Part shown: one piece after another, positions 1 through 8,593 of the stretch | Numbering within the stretch: the stretch's first letter is position 1 | Layout of the letters: the number at the start of each line of letters is the position of its first letter | Source of the DNA: Mesoterricola silvestris | Lineage (GTDB): Bacteria; Acidobacteriota; Holophagae; Holophagales; Holophagaceae | Length of the DNA: 64,000 nt | Assembly (NCBI RefSeq): GCF_030295405.1 | Contig: NZ_AP027080.1 | Location: forward strand, 4,510,001 to 4,574,000 | Direction: 5' to 3' | The notes under the pieces: model-generated | What the model was told of the DNA's origin: nothing | Database searches by the model: none | What the model saw: the letters and a program-made list of their open reading frames with translations, nothing else | Translations under genes and position numbers: made by a program

Positions 1-938
1 GCCCTCAGATCCGCGGTGGCCAGCAGCACGGCGGGATCCGGTTCCAGGTCCGCGGGGGGCACGGCGAGGCGGGCCTCGCAGCCGGTCACCTCCCACCGGG
101 AGCGCACCCGGCGCAGCACCACGTCCGCCACGCCCAGGGCCCGGCCCCCGGTGCCCGCCTGGAGGATGGGGACGCCGTTGCGCCGGGTGGCGACCTGCTG
201 CCCGGTGTGGCCGCCCAGGATCAGGTCGATGCCCTTGACCTGGTCCGCCAGGCACAGGGCCTGGTTCTCCAGGTCCTTGCCGCAGGGGGCGTCCCCCACG
301 CCGCCGTGCAGGGCCACGATGACCAGGTCCACCTTCTCCTGCTCGCGGAGGCGGGGGATGAGGTCCCGGGCGGCCTGCACCGGATCCTGGAAGCTAAGGC
401 CCTCCGTGGTCTCGGGCCCCACCAGCCGGGGCAGGGCCTGGGTCACCAGGCCCAGGATCGCCACCTGCACGCCGCCCACCTCCACCTTGAGGTAGGGCGT
501 GAAGGCGCGCTTGTCCGTGCCGGTGAAGAAGATGTTCGCCGCCAGCCACGGGAACTGGGCCTGCTCCTCCATGGTCCGCAGCAGCTTGAACCCGTTGTCG
601 AACTCCTGGTGCCCCACCACCATGGCGGTGTAGCCCAGGGCGTTCATGATGGCCATGGTGGGCTCGGGGGAGGCCGGCTTGAGGTGGCTCCACACGTAGT
701 TGATGGGCTCGCCCTGGGTGCCGTCCCCGCAGTCCACCAGGAGGGTGTTGGGGTTGGCGGCCCTCAGGGCCCGGATGGAGGCGCCGAGGCGGGCCCATCC
801 CCCCGGGGCCGGCTGGAGGGTGAAGGTGTCCAAAGGCAAAACATGCCCACGGACATCCGTGGTGCCCAGGATCTGGAGCCGAACCTCCTGGGCATGCAGG
901 AAGGCGGCGCAGAGCAGGATTCCGACGGCACGAAGCAC
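1..938 (-). CDS. 5'-nucleotidase-family metallophosphoesterase, 3' end beyond window
   Basis: Periplasmic calcineurin-like phosphoesterase of the UshA/5'-nucleotidase family, expected to hydrolyse nucleotides or related phosphoesters. The frame is open from the window edge back to a GTG at 938, preceded by a G-rich ribosome binding site, and begins with a hydrophobic signal peptide ending near AFLHAQ. Family blocks are visible in order: TTDVRGH (metal Asp and His), VDCGDG, GHQEFDNG, ALHGGVGD and GGHTGQ. The third block normally reads GNHEFD, so the usual Asn-His pair is His-Gln here, which may alter catalysis. About 312 codons are visible; the C-terminal substrate domain would lie to the left. 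It is divergent from the DUF6941 gene. The family is clear; the substrate is unknown. Confidence 0.8.
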   Translation of the reverse strand, partial: MLRAVGILLCAAFLHAQEVRLQILGTTDVRGHVLPLDTFTLQPAPGGWARLGASIRALRAANPNTLLVDCGDGTQGEPINYVWSHLKPASPEPTMAIMNALGYTAMVVGHQEFDNGFKLLRTMEEQAQFPWLAANIFFTGTDKRAFTPYLKVEVGGVQVAILGLVTQALPRLVGPETTEGLSFQDPVQAARDLIPRLREQEKVDLVIVALHGGVGDAPCGKDLENQALCLADQVKGIDLILGGHTGQQVATRRNGVPILQAGTGGRALGVADVVLRRVRSRWEVTGCEARLAVPPADLEPDPAVLLATADLR

Positions 939-973
939 CTTTCCCCCCAGGATTCTTGATCTCCCTACGATAA

Positions 974-990
974 CCGGAGGCGGCCTCCGG
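974..990. repeat. 7-3-7 inverted repeat between divergent genes
   Basis: CCGGAGG, three bases, CCTCCGG. It lies in the 113-bp gap between the divergent nucleotidase and DUF6941 genes. It could be an operator or a leader hairpin; nothing else in the gap is recognisable. Confidence 0.3.
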
Positions 991-1051
991 CGCACTTTGC
1001 TTGGAGAGGCGGCGCTCTGGAGGTAGACTTGCAGTTCAACCAGGAGATCCC

Positions 1052-1519
1052 ATGCAAGAAGTCCAGATCAAGGCGCCCAAGCACGAATTCACCCTTCTTT
1101 GCGACGACATCCGGCAGGAAATGGGCGGCAAGACCTCCCTCATGGGTCTGTACGACCACCACATCGTGGTGCCCCAGATTCCCTTCGTCCTCCCCAAGGT
1201 GTGTTTCTACACCCGCTTCTCCCGCATGGACGGGATCTTCAAGTTCAGCTTCTCCATCGTCGCCCCCGGCGGCGAGCGCAAGGACATCATCCGCGACAGC
1301 GACGTCCAGATCCCCGACGGCGCCAAGGAGGGCACCTTCAACGTCATCGCGTCCCCCTTCGAGGTGGGCGGCGAAGGCGTCTACGAAGTGATCATCGGCC
1401 TCACCAAGGGCGCCGACCGCTTCGAGTACATCTACAAGTTCGCCATCTCCGACGGCCAGCGCCTCCAGAGCGACTATGAAAAGGCCATGGCGGAAGCCCA
1501 GAACGGCGCCGGCAACTGA
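1052..1519 (+). CDS. DUF6941-type conserved protein
   Basis: Conserved 155-residue cytoplasmic protein of unknown function. The N-terminus (KHEFTLLCDDIRQEMGGK then SLMGLYDHHIVVP) matches what I recall of the DUF6941 family, which has LLCDD followed by a GK-x-SLIGVY segment. The rest alternates short predicted beta strands, suggesting a compact beta-rich domain, and ends in a short charged helix. There is no signal peptide or membrane segment. The ATG at 1052 is chosen because AGGAG lies just upstream; an in-frame ATG at 1001 would add 17 residues of low quality. A perfect hairpin follows the stop, so it is probably monocistronic. Confidence 0.75.
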   Translation: MQEVQIKAPKHEFTLLCDDIRQEMGGKTSLMGLYDHHIVVPQIPFVLPKVCFYTRFSRMDGIFKFSFSIVAPGGERKDIIRDSDVQIPDGAKEGTFNVIASPFEVGGEGVYEVIIGLTKGADRFEYIYKFAISDGQRLQSDYEKAMAEAQNGAGN

Positions 1520-1540
1520 TCGTAGATTCCCCACGGACCC

Positions 1541-1566
1541 AAGGGACGGATACGCATCCGTCCCTT
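1541..1566 (+). terminator. Hairpin terminator after DUF6941 gene
   Basis: A perfect 11-bp stem (AAGGGACGGAT and its complement) with a 4-base loop, followed by a short GT-rich tail. It sits 21 bp after the stop and 18 bp before the next start. The tail is weak, so termination may be partial. Confidence 0.6.
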
Positions 1567-1584
1567 GTTGTCTATGATGGTGGA

Positions 1585-2586
1585 ATGTCCGAACGGTACG
1601 CCAAGCAGCGCATCTTCCTGGGGGCCCCGGCCGACGCCCGGCTCCGGACCCGCCGCGTGGCGGTGGTGGGGGTGGGGGCCACCGGCTCGGTCATCGCCGG
1701 GTGGCTGGCCCGGGCCGGGGTGGGGCTCCTGACCCTCATCGACCGGGATATCGTCGAGACCTCCAACCTCCAGCGCCAGATCCTCTTCCAGGAGGGCGAC
1801 CTGTTCCGGCCCAAGGCCGAGGTGGCGGCCCAGAGGCTGCGGGAGGCCAATTCCTCCATCCAGGTGGAGGCCGCGGTCACCGACCTCACCAGCGGCAACG
1901 CCCGGGAGCTCCTGGGCGGCTACGACCTCATCATGGACGGCACGGACAACTTCGAGGCCCGGTACCTCATCAACGACTACGCCATCCTCACGGGCACCCC
2001 CTGGATCTACAGCGGGGCCATCGGCGGCGAGGGCCTGGTGTGGCCCATCGAACCGCCCCGCACCCCCTGCCTGCGCTGCCTCATGGAGGAGCCGCCCCCC
2101 AGCGGGGACATCGACACCTGCGACACGGCCGGGGTCCTGGGCCCCACGGTGGGCATCGTGGGCAGCTGGGCCGCCCTGGAGGCCATCAAGCTCCTCACGG
2201 GGACCGAACCCCACGCGGAACTGGCCCGGTTCGACTTCTGGCAGAACGAGCGCCAGTTCCTGAGCCTCCCGGCCACCCGCTGCCGCTTCTGCACCGACAA
2301 GGTCACCGAGTTCCTCAACGCCCGCTGGACCGTGAAGGCCTCCCGCCTCTGCGGCCTGGACGGGGTGCAGATCCGGGTGAACCCCCCGGGCGCCCTGGAC
2401 CTGGAGGCCCTGAGGACCCGCATCGAGAAGCGCACCGGCAACACCTGGAAGATCAACCCCCTGTCCCTGTCCGGCCGGGAGGGGGACCTGAACATCATCC
2501 TCTTCCGGGACGGCCGGGCCCTCCTCCACGGCGACATCAGCCCCGAGCGGGCCCGTGGCTGGTACACCGAGGTTGTGGGATGCTAG
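1585..2586 (+). CDS. ThiF/MoeB/HesA-family E1-like adenylyltransferase
   Basis: ATP-dependent activator of a ubiquitin-like sulfur-carrier protein (ThiS/MoaD type): it adenylates the carrier C-terminus in thiamine, molybdopterin or related sulfur transfer. Of 333 residues, the Rossmann motif GVGATG is at 29-34, the family block DRDIVETSNLQRQ at about 53-65, Zn ligands CLRC at 162-165 and CRFC at 233-236, and the candidate catalytic Cys is C179 in DTCDTAG. The C-terminal 85 residues end in DGRALLHG then ARGWYTE, as in many bacterial ThiF/MoeB proteins. No carrier gene adjoins, so thiamine versus molybdopterin use is undecided. The ftsE start is 5 bp after the stop, so the two are probably co-transcribed. 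Confidence 0.88.
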   Translation: MSERYAKQRIFLGAPADARLRTRRVAVVGVGATGSVIAGWLARAGVGLLTLIDRDIVETSNLQRQILFQEGDLFRPKAEVAAQRLREANSSIQVEAAVTDLTSGNARELLGGYDLIMDGTDNFEARYLINDYAILTGTPWIYSGAIGGEGLVWPIEPPRTPCLRCLMEEPPPSGDIDTCDTAGVLGPTVGIVGSWAALEAIKLLTGTEPHAELARFDFWQNERQFLSLPATRCRFCTDKVTEFLNARWTVKASRLCGLDGVQIRVNPPGALDLEALRTRIEKRTGNTWKINPLSLSGREGDLNIILFRDGRALLHGDISPERARGWYTEVVGC

Positions 2587-2590
2587 GGGC

Positions 2591-3322
<732 letters not shown>

Positions 3323-3352
3323 CATAGCGTCAATCCCGGAGCCGGGACGGCG

Positions 3353-3368
3353 GGGGTGGATCCACCCC
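3353..3368 (+). terminator. Perfect GC-rich palindrome after ftsE
   Basis: GGGGTGGATCCACCCC, 30 bp after the ftsE stop. It could fold as a stem or bind a dimeric protein, but no U-tract follows. The remaining 226 bp before ortA hold a small GC hairpin near 3529-3543 and no recognised riboswitch. Confidence 0.3.
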
Positions 3369-3594
3369 GGGGACCGGTCCGCCCGGCGGACCCTTGGCAC
3401 TTGGTAAAATCGTGTTTGCACATACGTAGCCCATCCGGCCGAATCCCTTTGCATCCGCAAATATTTGGCGGTTTTGGTTATCAATATGTGCCATGATTTC
3501 CGGTGAAACCAGCTTTCCCGCAGCCGGCAAACGCCGGACGGTCTGAACGGTTGAATGCATTTGAATCAGGACAAGCCTTCGAAGAGGTGATCTT

Positions 3595-3879
3595 GTGTGC
3601 ATCGTAGCCAAAGGAACCTGGGTGGAAGTGGAGCGGGTGCTGTCGCGCCCGGGGGAGCGGGTGCCGGGCCTGCCCCGGGACGGCGCCAGGACCCCCCAGG
3701 TGGTGCGCGTTTCCGGTTTCCTGCTGGAGGACGCCGAACTGGGCCAGCACGTGCGCATCCGCACCATCATCGGCAACGAGCACGCCGGCAAGCTCCGCAT
3801 CGAGAACCCCGGCTACGGCCACAGCTTCGTGAACACCTTCCCCGAACTGCTGCGGGCCAGCGCGGGCGGCGCGGCCTGA
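3595..3879 (+). CDS. ortA: 2-amino-4-oxopentanoate thiolase alpha-like subunit (OrtA), orphan
   Basis: Small 94-residue protein resembling OrtA, the small subunit of 2-amino-4-oxopentanoate thiolase in oxidative ornithine degradation. Family features are KGTWVEVERVLSRPGERVP at the N-terminus, VSGFLLEDAELGQHVRI in the middle, and ENPGYGHSFVNTFPELL near the end, matching the OrtA pattern of VxGFL, a GD/GQ turn and NPxYxHxFGxxxPEL. It starts at a GTG with AGAGGTGA seven bases upstream. The catalytic PLP partner OrtB and the ornithine aminomutase genes normally accompany it and are absent here; engB follows instead. Either OrtB is encoded elsewhere or the protein has another role. The family call rests on recalled sequence pattern. 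Confidence 0.65.
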   Translation: MCIVAKGTWVEVERVLSRPGERVPGLPRDGARTPQVVRVSGFLLEDAELGQHVRIRTIIGNEHAGKLRIENPGYGHSFVNTFPELLRASAGGAA

Positions 3880-3938
3880 TCCGCATCGAGTAATTCCGCC
3901 GGATCTGCCAAGCTGGACCTGGAACCGAGAGAGAACCC

Positions 3939-4529
3939 ATGGCCCAGCCCCTTCGAGATGCCCGCTTCGTGACTTCCGCCGCCACCGTGCGGACGCTGGG
4001 GGTCTGCCATGCGGAAGTGGCCTTCGTGGGCCGGTCCAACGTGGGCAAGAGCTCCCTCCTCAACGCCCTCTGCATGCAGAAGGGCCTGGCCAAGACCTCC
4101 AAGACCCCCGGCCGCACCCGCCTCATCAACGTCTTCCTCACGGGCCCCGACCGGTGGATCGTGGACCTGCCCGGTTACGGCTTCGCCACCGGCCCCGCCA
4201 AGGAGCGCGCCACCTGGCAGGAGATGATCGAGTCCTACCTCACCGGCCGCCGGAGCCTGCGCATGGTCTTCGTCCTGGTGGACGCCGAGGTGGGCCCCAC
4301 CAAACTGGATCACCAGATGGTGGAATGGCTGCACTCCGTGGACCTGCCCTACCGCATCGTGGCCACCAAGTGCGACCAGGTGAAGCCCTCCCGCCAGCTG
4401 GCCCAGCGCCGGGACGTGGCCGCCGCCCTGCACCTGGAACCCGGCGACATCGCCTGGGTGAGCGCCGACAAGGGCACCGGCATCCCCGAACTCCGCATGG
4501 ACGTGGCGGGCCTGCTGGACCTGCTCTAG
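3939..4529 (+). CDS. engB: Ribosome biogenesis GTPase EngB/YsxC
   Basis: TrmE-Era-EngA-EngB GTPase (196 aa) required for large ribosomal subunit assembly in many bacteria. GTPase motifs are all present: G1 GRSNVGKSS near residues 30-38, G2 TPGRT, G3 DLPGYGFA, G4 TKCDQ (the usual final Lys of TKxDK is Gln) and G5 SADKG. Length matches the family. The ATG at 3939 follows a GAGAGA purine stretch. It lies 59 bp after ortA on the same strand and is convergent with the helicase gene. Confidence 0.95.
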   Translation: MAQPLRDARFVTSAATVRTLGVCHAEVAFVGRSNVGKSSLLNALCMQKGLAKTSKTPGRTRLINVFLTGPDRWIVDLPGYGFATGPAKERATWQEMIESYLTGRRSLRMVFVLVDAEVGPTKLDHQMVEWLHSVDLPYRIVATKCDQVKPSRQLAQRRDVAAALHLEPGDIAWVSADKGTGIPELRMDVAGLLDLL

Positions 4530-4574
4530 TCTTCGCACGTGTCCCTTCTGGGCGTCAGGGACACGCACCCTTCC

Positions 4575-6641
4575 CTAGAGGCCGCGGAGAAAGGACTCCA
4601 CCTCCCCCCAGTCCCGGCTGAGGGGGAAGGGCGGGAGCGCCGCCCGTACCTGGGCGGCGTAGCGCTTGCCGCTGGGGTCCTCGTGGGGCAGCATCATGCG
4701 GGGGTCCAGGATGCACACGGCGCCTTTGTCCGTGCGGGTGCGGATGAGGCGGCCGATGCCCTGCTTGAGCTTCAGGGTCATCTGGGGCACCTGGATGCCG
4801 ATGAAGCCCAGGCCCTGCTTGAGGTTGTCCGCCTCGCGCACCCGGGCCTGGAGGACGGGGTCGTCGGGGGGGGTGAAGGGCAGCGCGGTGACGATGACCA
4901 GGCTCAGGGCCTCCCCGGGCATGTCCACCCCCTGCCAGAAGCTGGCCAGGCCCAGGAGGGCGGCGTGGGGGGTCGTCTTGAAGCGCTCCATCATGGCCGA
5001 GCGGGTCATGCCCTCCCCCTGCACGAAGAAGGTGATGCCCGGCAGGGCGGCCTCCAGGCGGGGGCGGAAGGCGGCCAGCATCTTGCGGCTGGTGAAGAGC
5101 ACCAGGGCCCGGCCTCGGCTGGCGGTCATGAGGCGCGCCATGGCGTCCAGGCTGGCTTCCACCCAGGCCGGGTCGCCCACGGCGTCCCGGCCGGGTCGCC
5201 GGGCCGGCAGATCCGGGGGGATGAACAGCACGCCCTGGTTGGGGAAATCGAAGGGGCTTTCCACGTGGCGGCTCTGATCCGCTTCCTCGTCCGTGAATCC
5301 CAGGCGCAGCTTCAGGCCCTTGAACCCCTTGCCGTCCCGAAGGGTGGCGGAGGTGAGGATCACCGTCTCGAAGCCCCGGCGCAGGTGCTGGTGGAAGAAG
5401 GGGCGCACGTCCACGGGATTGGCCTTGAAGAGGACCATCTGGGGGCCCTCCCGGGTGATGGTGGAAACCCACCCCGCGGGCTGCGCGAAGATCTGCTCCA
5501 TGCGGTCGAAGGCGGTGCCGATGCGCTCGGCCACCTTGCGCCAGGCCATGTCCTCGGGGTTGCCGTCCACCCGCCGGGCGGCGAGACGCTTGGCTTCCTT
5601 CCAGGCGGCCTGCCCCGCCTCCACCCAGGCCCCCACGGCGTCCGCCAGGGGCTGCAGGTGGATCCGGTCGTCCTCGAAGCCGAAGGTGCCGCTGTCCAGG
5701 GGCACCGCGGCCAACAGGGCCGACCAGGCGTCCTCCCAGGGCCCCAGGTGGGCGTCCATCAGGGCGCCCTCGGGCTCCTTGGCGGCCTCGGCGGCGATAT
5801 CCCGGAAGAGCATCGTCATGGCGCGGTTGCTCCACTGCTCTGAACAGCTGTCCGTGAGCTGCTCCTCGATCTCGTGGGCCTCGTCCAGGATGAGCACCGG
5901 CGCGTCGGGCAGCACCTGGCCGAAGGCCGATTCCCGCAGCACCCGGTCCGCCAGCAGCAGGGCGTGGTTGGCCACCACCAGGTCCGCCTCCAGGATCTCC
6001 TGGCGCAGGGCCGTGAGGTGGCAGTCCTCGTAGTGGGGGCACTGGCGCCCCGTGCACCGTTCGGCCCGGGCGTTGACCCGGTCCCACAGCTCGGATTCCC
6101 CTTCGCCGTACCGGCCCAGTTCCTCCCGGTCGCCCGCGAGGGTCTCCTTCGCCCACCGCCCCATGGCCATCCACAGGCCGTGGTCGGCCAGGGCGAACTC
6201 CGCGGGCGGGTTGGCCTCCAGGGCCTCCCAGGCGGACTTGCACAGGTAGTTGCTGCGCCCCTTGGCCAGCACCGCCTTCACCTCCCGGCCCAGGATGCCC
6301 CGGGCCCGGGGCAGGTCCTCGTCCAGGAGCTGGCGCTGGAGCTGCTTGGTGCGGGTGGCCACCACCACCGGGCGCCGCCCCGAGGCCAGGGCCGGCACCA
6401 GGTAGCCCAGGGATTTCCCGGTGCCCGTCCCGGCCTCGATGGCCTGCACCAGGGCGTCGGGACGGGTGTCCTTGCTGCCGCCCCCGTTGCGCCAGGCGTC
6501 GAACCTCGCGGCCCCCTCCCGGATGGCGTCGGACACCAGCTCCGCCATCTCCTTCTGCCCCTCGCGGGCCTCGGCCCCGGGAAAACAACTGAAGATGCGG
6601 CCTTCCGGGGGTGCGAAGTAGGGATCCATGGGGTGCTGCAT
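4575..6641 (-). CDS. dinG: DinG/XPD-like ATP-dependent DNA helicase
   Basis: Superfamily 2 iron-sulfur helicase (about 688 aa), expected to unwind forked or R-loop DNA during repair. It shows Walker A EAGTGTGKS near residue 76 and Walker B as DEAH in LILDEAHE. Between them are four cysteines (one in YLCKS, three in CTGRQCPHYEDC) in the position of the XPD/DinG 4Fe-4S cluster. Helicase motifs continue with TSATLRDG, FTSRKML, ASFWQGVDMPG and QGIGRLIRT. The ATG at 6641 is chosen; another in-frame ATG lies 12 bases further in, and a TTG at 6704 would add 21 residues that look non-coding. It is divergent from glnA. Confidence 0.9.
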   Translation of the reverse strand: MQHPMDPYFAPPEGRIFSCFPGAEAREGQKEMAELVSDAIREGAARFDAWRNGGGSKDTRPDALVQAIEAGTGTGKSLGYLVPALASGRRPVVVATRTKQLQRQLLDEDLPRARGILGREVKAVLAKGRSNYLCKSAWEALEANPPAEFALADHGLWMAMGRWAKETLAGDREELGRYGEGESELWDRVNARAERCTGRQCPHYEDCHLTALRQEILEADLVVANHALLLADRVLRESAFGQVLPDAPVLILDEAHEIEEQLTDSCSEQWSNRAMTMLFRDIAAEAAKEPEGALMDAHLGPWEDAWSALLAAVPLDSGTFGFEDDRIHLQPLADAVGAWVEAGQAAWKEAKRLAARRVDGNPEDMAWRKVAERIGTAFDRMEQIFAQPAGWVSTITREGPQMVLFKANPVDVRPFFHQHLRRGFETVILTSATLRDGKGFKGLKLRLGFTDEEADQSRHVESPFDFPNQGVLFIPPDLPARRPGRDAVGDPAWVEASLDAMARLMTASRGRALVLFTSRKMLAAFRPRLEAALPGITFFVQGEGMTRSAMMERFKTTPHAALLGLASFWQGVDMPGEALSLVIVTALPFTPPDDPVLQARVREADNLKQGLGFIGIQVPQMTLKLKQGIGRLIRTRTDKGAVCILDPRMMLPHEDPSGKRYAAQVRAALPPFPLSRDWGEVESFLRGL

Positions 6642-6723
6642 GGTTCCAGAATGGCGGAAATTGGGCGAAACGGGAAGCCCACCCCGGCCGGGAGCTCTTG
6701 TCAAAGGTTGTCAAATAATTTAC

Positions 6724-6752
6724 TTGATTTTTATCTTAACGAACCATAATTT
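6724..6752 (+). promoter_or_regulatory. Sigma-70-like promoter of glnA
   Basis: TTGATT, a 17-base spacer and TAATTT, in an AT-rich patch that stands out against the GC-rich surroundings. It ends 46 bp before the glnA start. No sigma-54 motif was seen. Confidence 0.5.
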
Positions 6753-6798
6753 TATCCTTGTGAAGCCCAATTTTAGTCTTCACGCCGGAGAATGAGCC

Positions 6799-8238
6799 AT
6801 GGCCACCGACAGCCTCAGGACCTTCCTGGAGATCCCCTACGACACCCTGGAGGAAATGAACCTCCACGCCAAGCAGCAGCGCCTGGACCGGGTGCCCCTG
6901 GAGCAGATCCGCGAGGAGCGCATGGCGTACCTGGCCGGGGAGAAGCGCATCAAGGCCGTGACCGTGGCCTTCACGGACATCGAGGGCCGGCTCCACATGC
7001 TGGACTACGACAAGAAGTACCTCCTCAAGTCCTACGACAACCTCACCTTCGACGGCTCCTCCATCCGCGGGTTCTCGGCCCAGGCCGAGTCCGACCTGCG
7101 CCTCGCCATCGACTGGCCCGCCTTCTACTGGCTGCCCGCGGACATCTTCGGGGCGGGCAAGGTGCTGGTGTTCGGCTTCGTCATGGAGAAGGACGGCACG
7201 CCCTACGCCTCGGATTTCCGGGCCCGGCTGCGGGAGGCCACCGAGACGCTCTACGCCAGGGAAGGCATCGTCATGAACGCGGCCAACGAGATCGAGGGCT
7301 TCCTCTTCAAGGGCCGCGACGCCGAGCGCCACTACCACGAGACCAACGCCTTCGAGTTCATCTCCACCGGCGGCTACTACCACTCCCTGCCCGGGGACAG
7401 CCTGCGGGCCTTCATCGACACCTCGGCCGAGGCCCAGCGGGCCATGGGCTTCTCCAACGAGAAGGACCACCCCGAGGTGGCCCCCTCCCAGTTCGAGATG
7501 AACTACAAGTACGCCGAACTGAACGTCGCCGCCGACCAGGTGCAGCTGTACAAGCTCCTGGCGCGCCAGGTGGCGGCCCAGATGGGCCTCACCGCCTCCT
7601 TCCTGCCCAAGCCCGTGGCCGGCGTGAACGGCAACGGCATGCACACGAACATCTCCGCCAACAAGGACGGGAAGAACCTCTACTTCGACGCCAAGGGCCG
7701 GGACGGCCTCTCCGCCAAGGCCTGGGATTTCCTCAACCGCATCCTGGCCAACGCCGCCGAGCTCTGCCTGGTCCTCAACCCCAGCGTCAACGCCTACCGC
7801 CGCCTGGATCCCCACTTCGAGGCCCCCAACCAGATCAAGGTCTCCCCCACGGACCGCGGCTCCATGATCCGCATCCCCCTGGGCAACGAACAGTCCGCGC
7901 GCATCGAGGTGCGGTCGGTGGGCCCCGACGCGAACCCCTACATGCTCTACTACGCCCTCCTGAAGACCGGCCTGGAGGGCCCCTCCGGCGAGCCCGAGGA
8001 CACCACCAAGCGCCCCCGCACCCGCTTCCTTCCCGACAACATCTTCGACGCCATCCGCCTCTTCAAGGGCTCCCGGTTCCTGGCCGACGCCCTGGGCGAG
8101 GACATCCACGCCAAGTTCGCCGAGGTCAAGCTCCTCCAGGCCGAGCGTTGCCCCAAGGCCCTGGGCGCCATCGTGAAGGCCTGCGAGATCCAGTTCCACC
8201 ATGAGGTAACCAACCAGCTGCTCTGGAACCAGTTCTAG
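6799..8238 (+). CDS. glnA: Type I glutamine synthetase
   Basis: Glutamine synthetase (479 aa) making glutamine from glutamate, ammonia and ATP. The catalytic blocks are recognisable: DGSSIRGF, NEIEGFLF (metal Glu), PEVAPSQFEMNYKYAE, NGNGMHTNIS, NPSVNAYRRL and APNQIKVSPTDRGS followed by ARIEVR. The adenylylation segment around Tyr397 of enteric GlnA (NLYxLPPEE type) is not present; RTRFLPDNIFDAIRLF stands there. Adenylylation by GlnE is therefore unlikely. GGAG lies upstream of the ATG and a good promoter precedes it. It is followed by hairpin repeats rather than by glnB or ntrBC. Confidence 0.93.
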   Translation: MATDSLRTFLEIPYDTLEEMNLHAKQQRLDRVPLEQIREERMAYLAGEKRIKAVTVAFTDIEGRLHMLDYDKKYLLKSYDNLTFDGSSIRGFSAQAESDLRLAIDWPAFYWLPADIFGAGKVLVFGFVMEKDGTPYASDFRARLREATETLYAREGIVMNAANEIEGFLFKGRDAERHYHETNAFEFISTGGYYHSLPGDSLRAFIDTSAEAQRAMGFSNEKDHPEVAPSQFEMNYKYAELNVAADQVQLYKLLARQVAAQMGLTASFLPKPVAGVNGNGMHTNISANKDGKNLYFDAKGRDGLSAKAWDFLNRILANAAELCLVLNPSVNAYRRLDPHFEAPNQIKVSPTDRGSMIRIPLGNEQSARIEVRSVGPDANPYMLYYALLKTGLEGPSGEPEDTTKRPRTRFLPDNIFDAIRLFKGSRFLADALGEDIHAKFAEVKLLQAERCPKALGAIVKACEIQFHHEVTNQLLWNQF

Positions 8239-8348
8239 GCCTCGGTCTTCCCGTCCGTCCCCGCCGGGGGCTCCAGATCGCTAGGGGGAGGTTCCAGGGG
8301 AGGACCCCGACCCACCTGGGTTCCAACGAAACGCCCCGACCCATCGAT

Positions 8349-8378
8349 AGCGCGAGCAGCATGACTGCTGCTCGCGCT
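8349..8378. repeat. 13-bp stem hairpin, relative of the REP-like family
   Basis: Arms AGCGCGAGCAGCA and TGCTGCTCGCGCT with a 4-base loop TGAC. It lies in the 355-bp gap between the convergent glnA and fucose-isomerase-like genes. The gap has no gene; it holds this hairpin and the one at 8465-8496. The pair may terminate transcription from both sides. Confidence 0.6.
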
Positions 8379-8464
8379 TTCCGTTGTCCATTGCCCATGG
8401 GGAATCGGGGAAGTGGGATGCCCTTGGACCTCAGGACCCACCCATCCCCTGCCTGGATACGGCA

Positions 8465-8496
8465 GAGCGCTCGCAGCATGCTTGCTGCGAGCGCTC
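8465..8496. repeat. REP-like palindrome, copy A
   Basis: A perfect 14-bp stem starting GAGCGCTCGCAGCA, loop TGCT, followed by CACGGTGGGTCGG and preceded by CCTGGATACGGCA. The same flanks recur at 17619-17643 (copy B) and 20465-20491 (copy C), which defines a small dispersed family near gene 3' ends. Confidence 0.65.
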
Positions 8497-8593
8497 ACGG
8501 TGGGTCGGCGGATGATGTTGGAACACCGTTGTGACGGTACCCCCCCGGGGAACTGGGCACATCAAACCCGCGGCCACCGGCAGGGGCGCCCGT

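Noticed and set aside
3400-3425. TTGGCAC near 3404 as a sigma-54 promoter for ortA.
   Set aside because: The TTGCA element is not at the required distance.
3490-3570. Cobalamin-riboswitch-like words (GGTGAAACC, CCCGCAGCC) upstream of ortA.
   Set aside because: Spacing and the remaining conserved blocks of the aptamer are missing. A covariance-model search (Rfam RF00174) would decide it.
4539-5843. Long frame opposite the helicase gene.
   Set aside because: Gly/His/Ala/Pro-rich translation typical of GC-rich antisense frames; the helicase frame has clear motifs.
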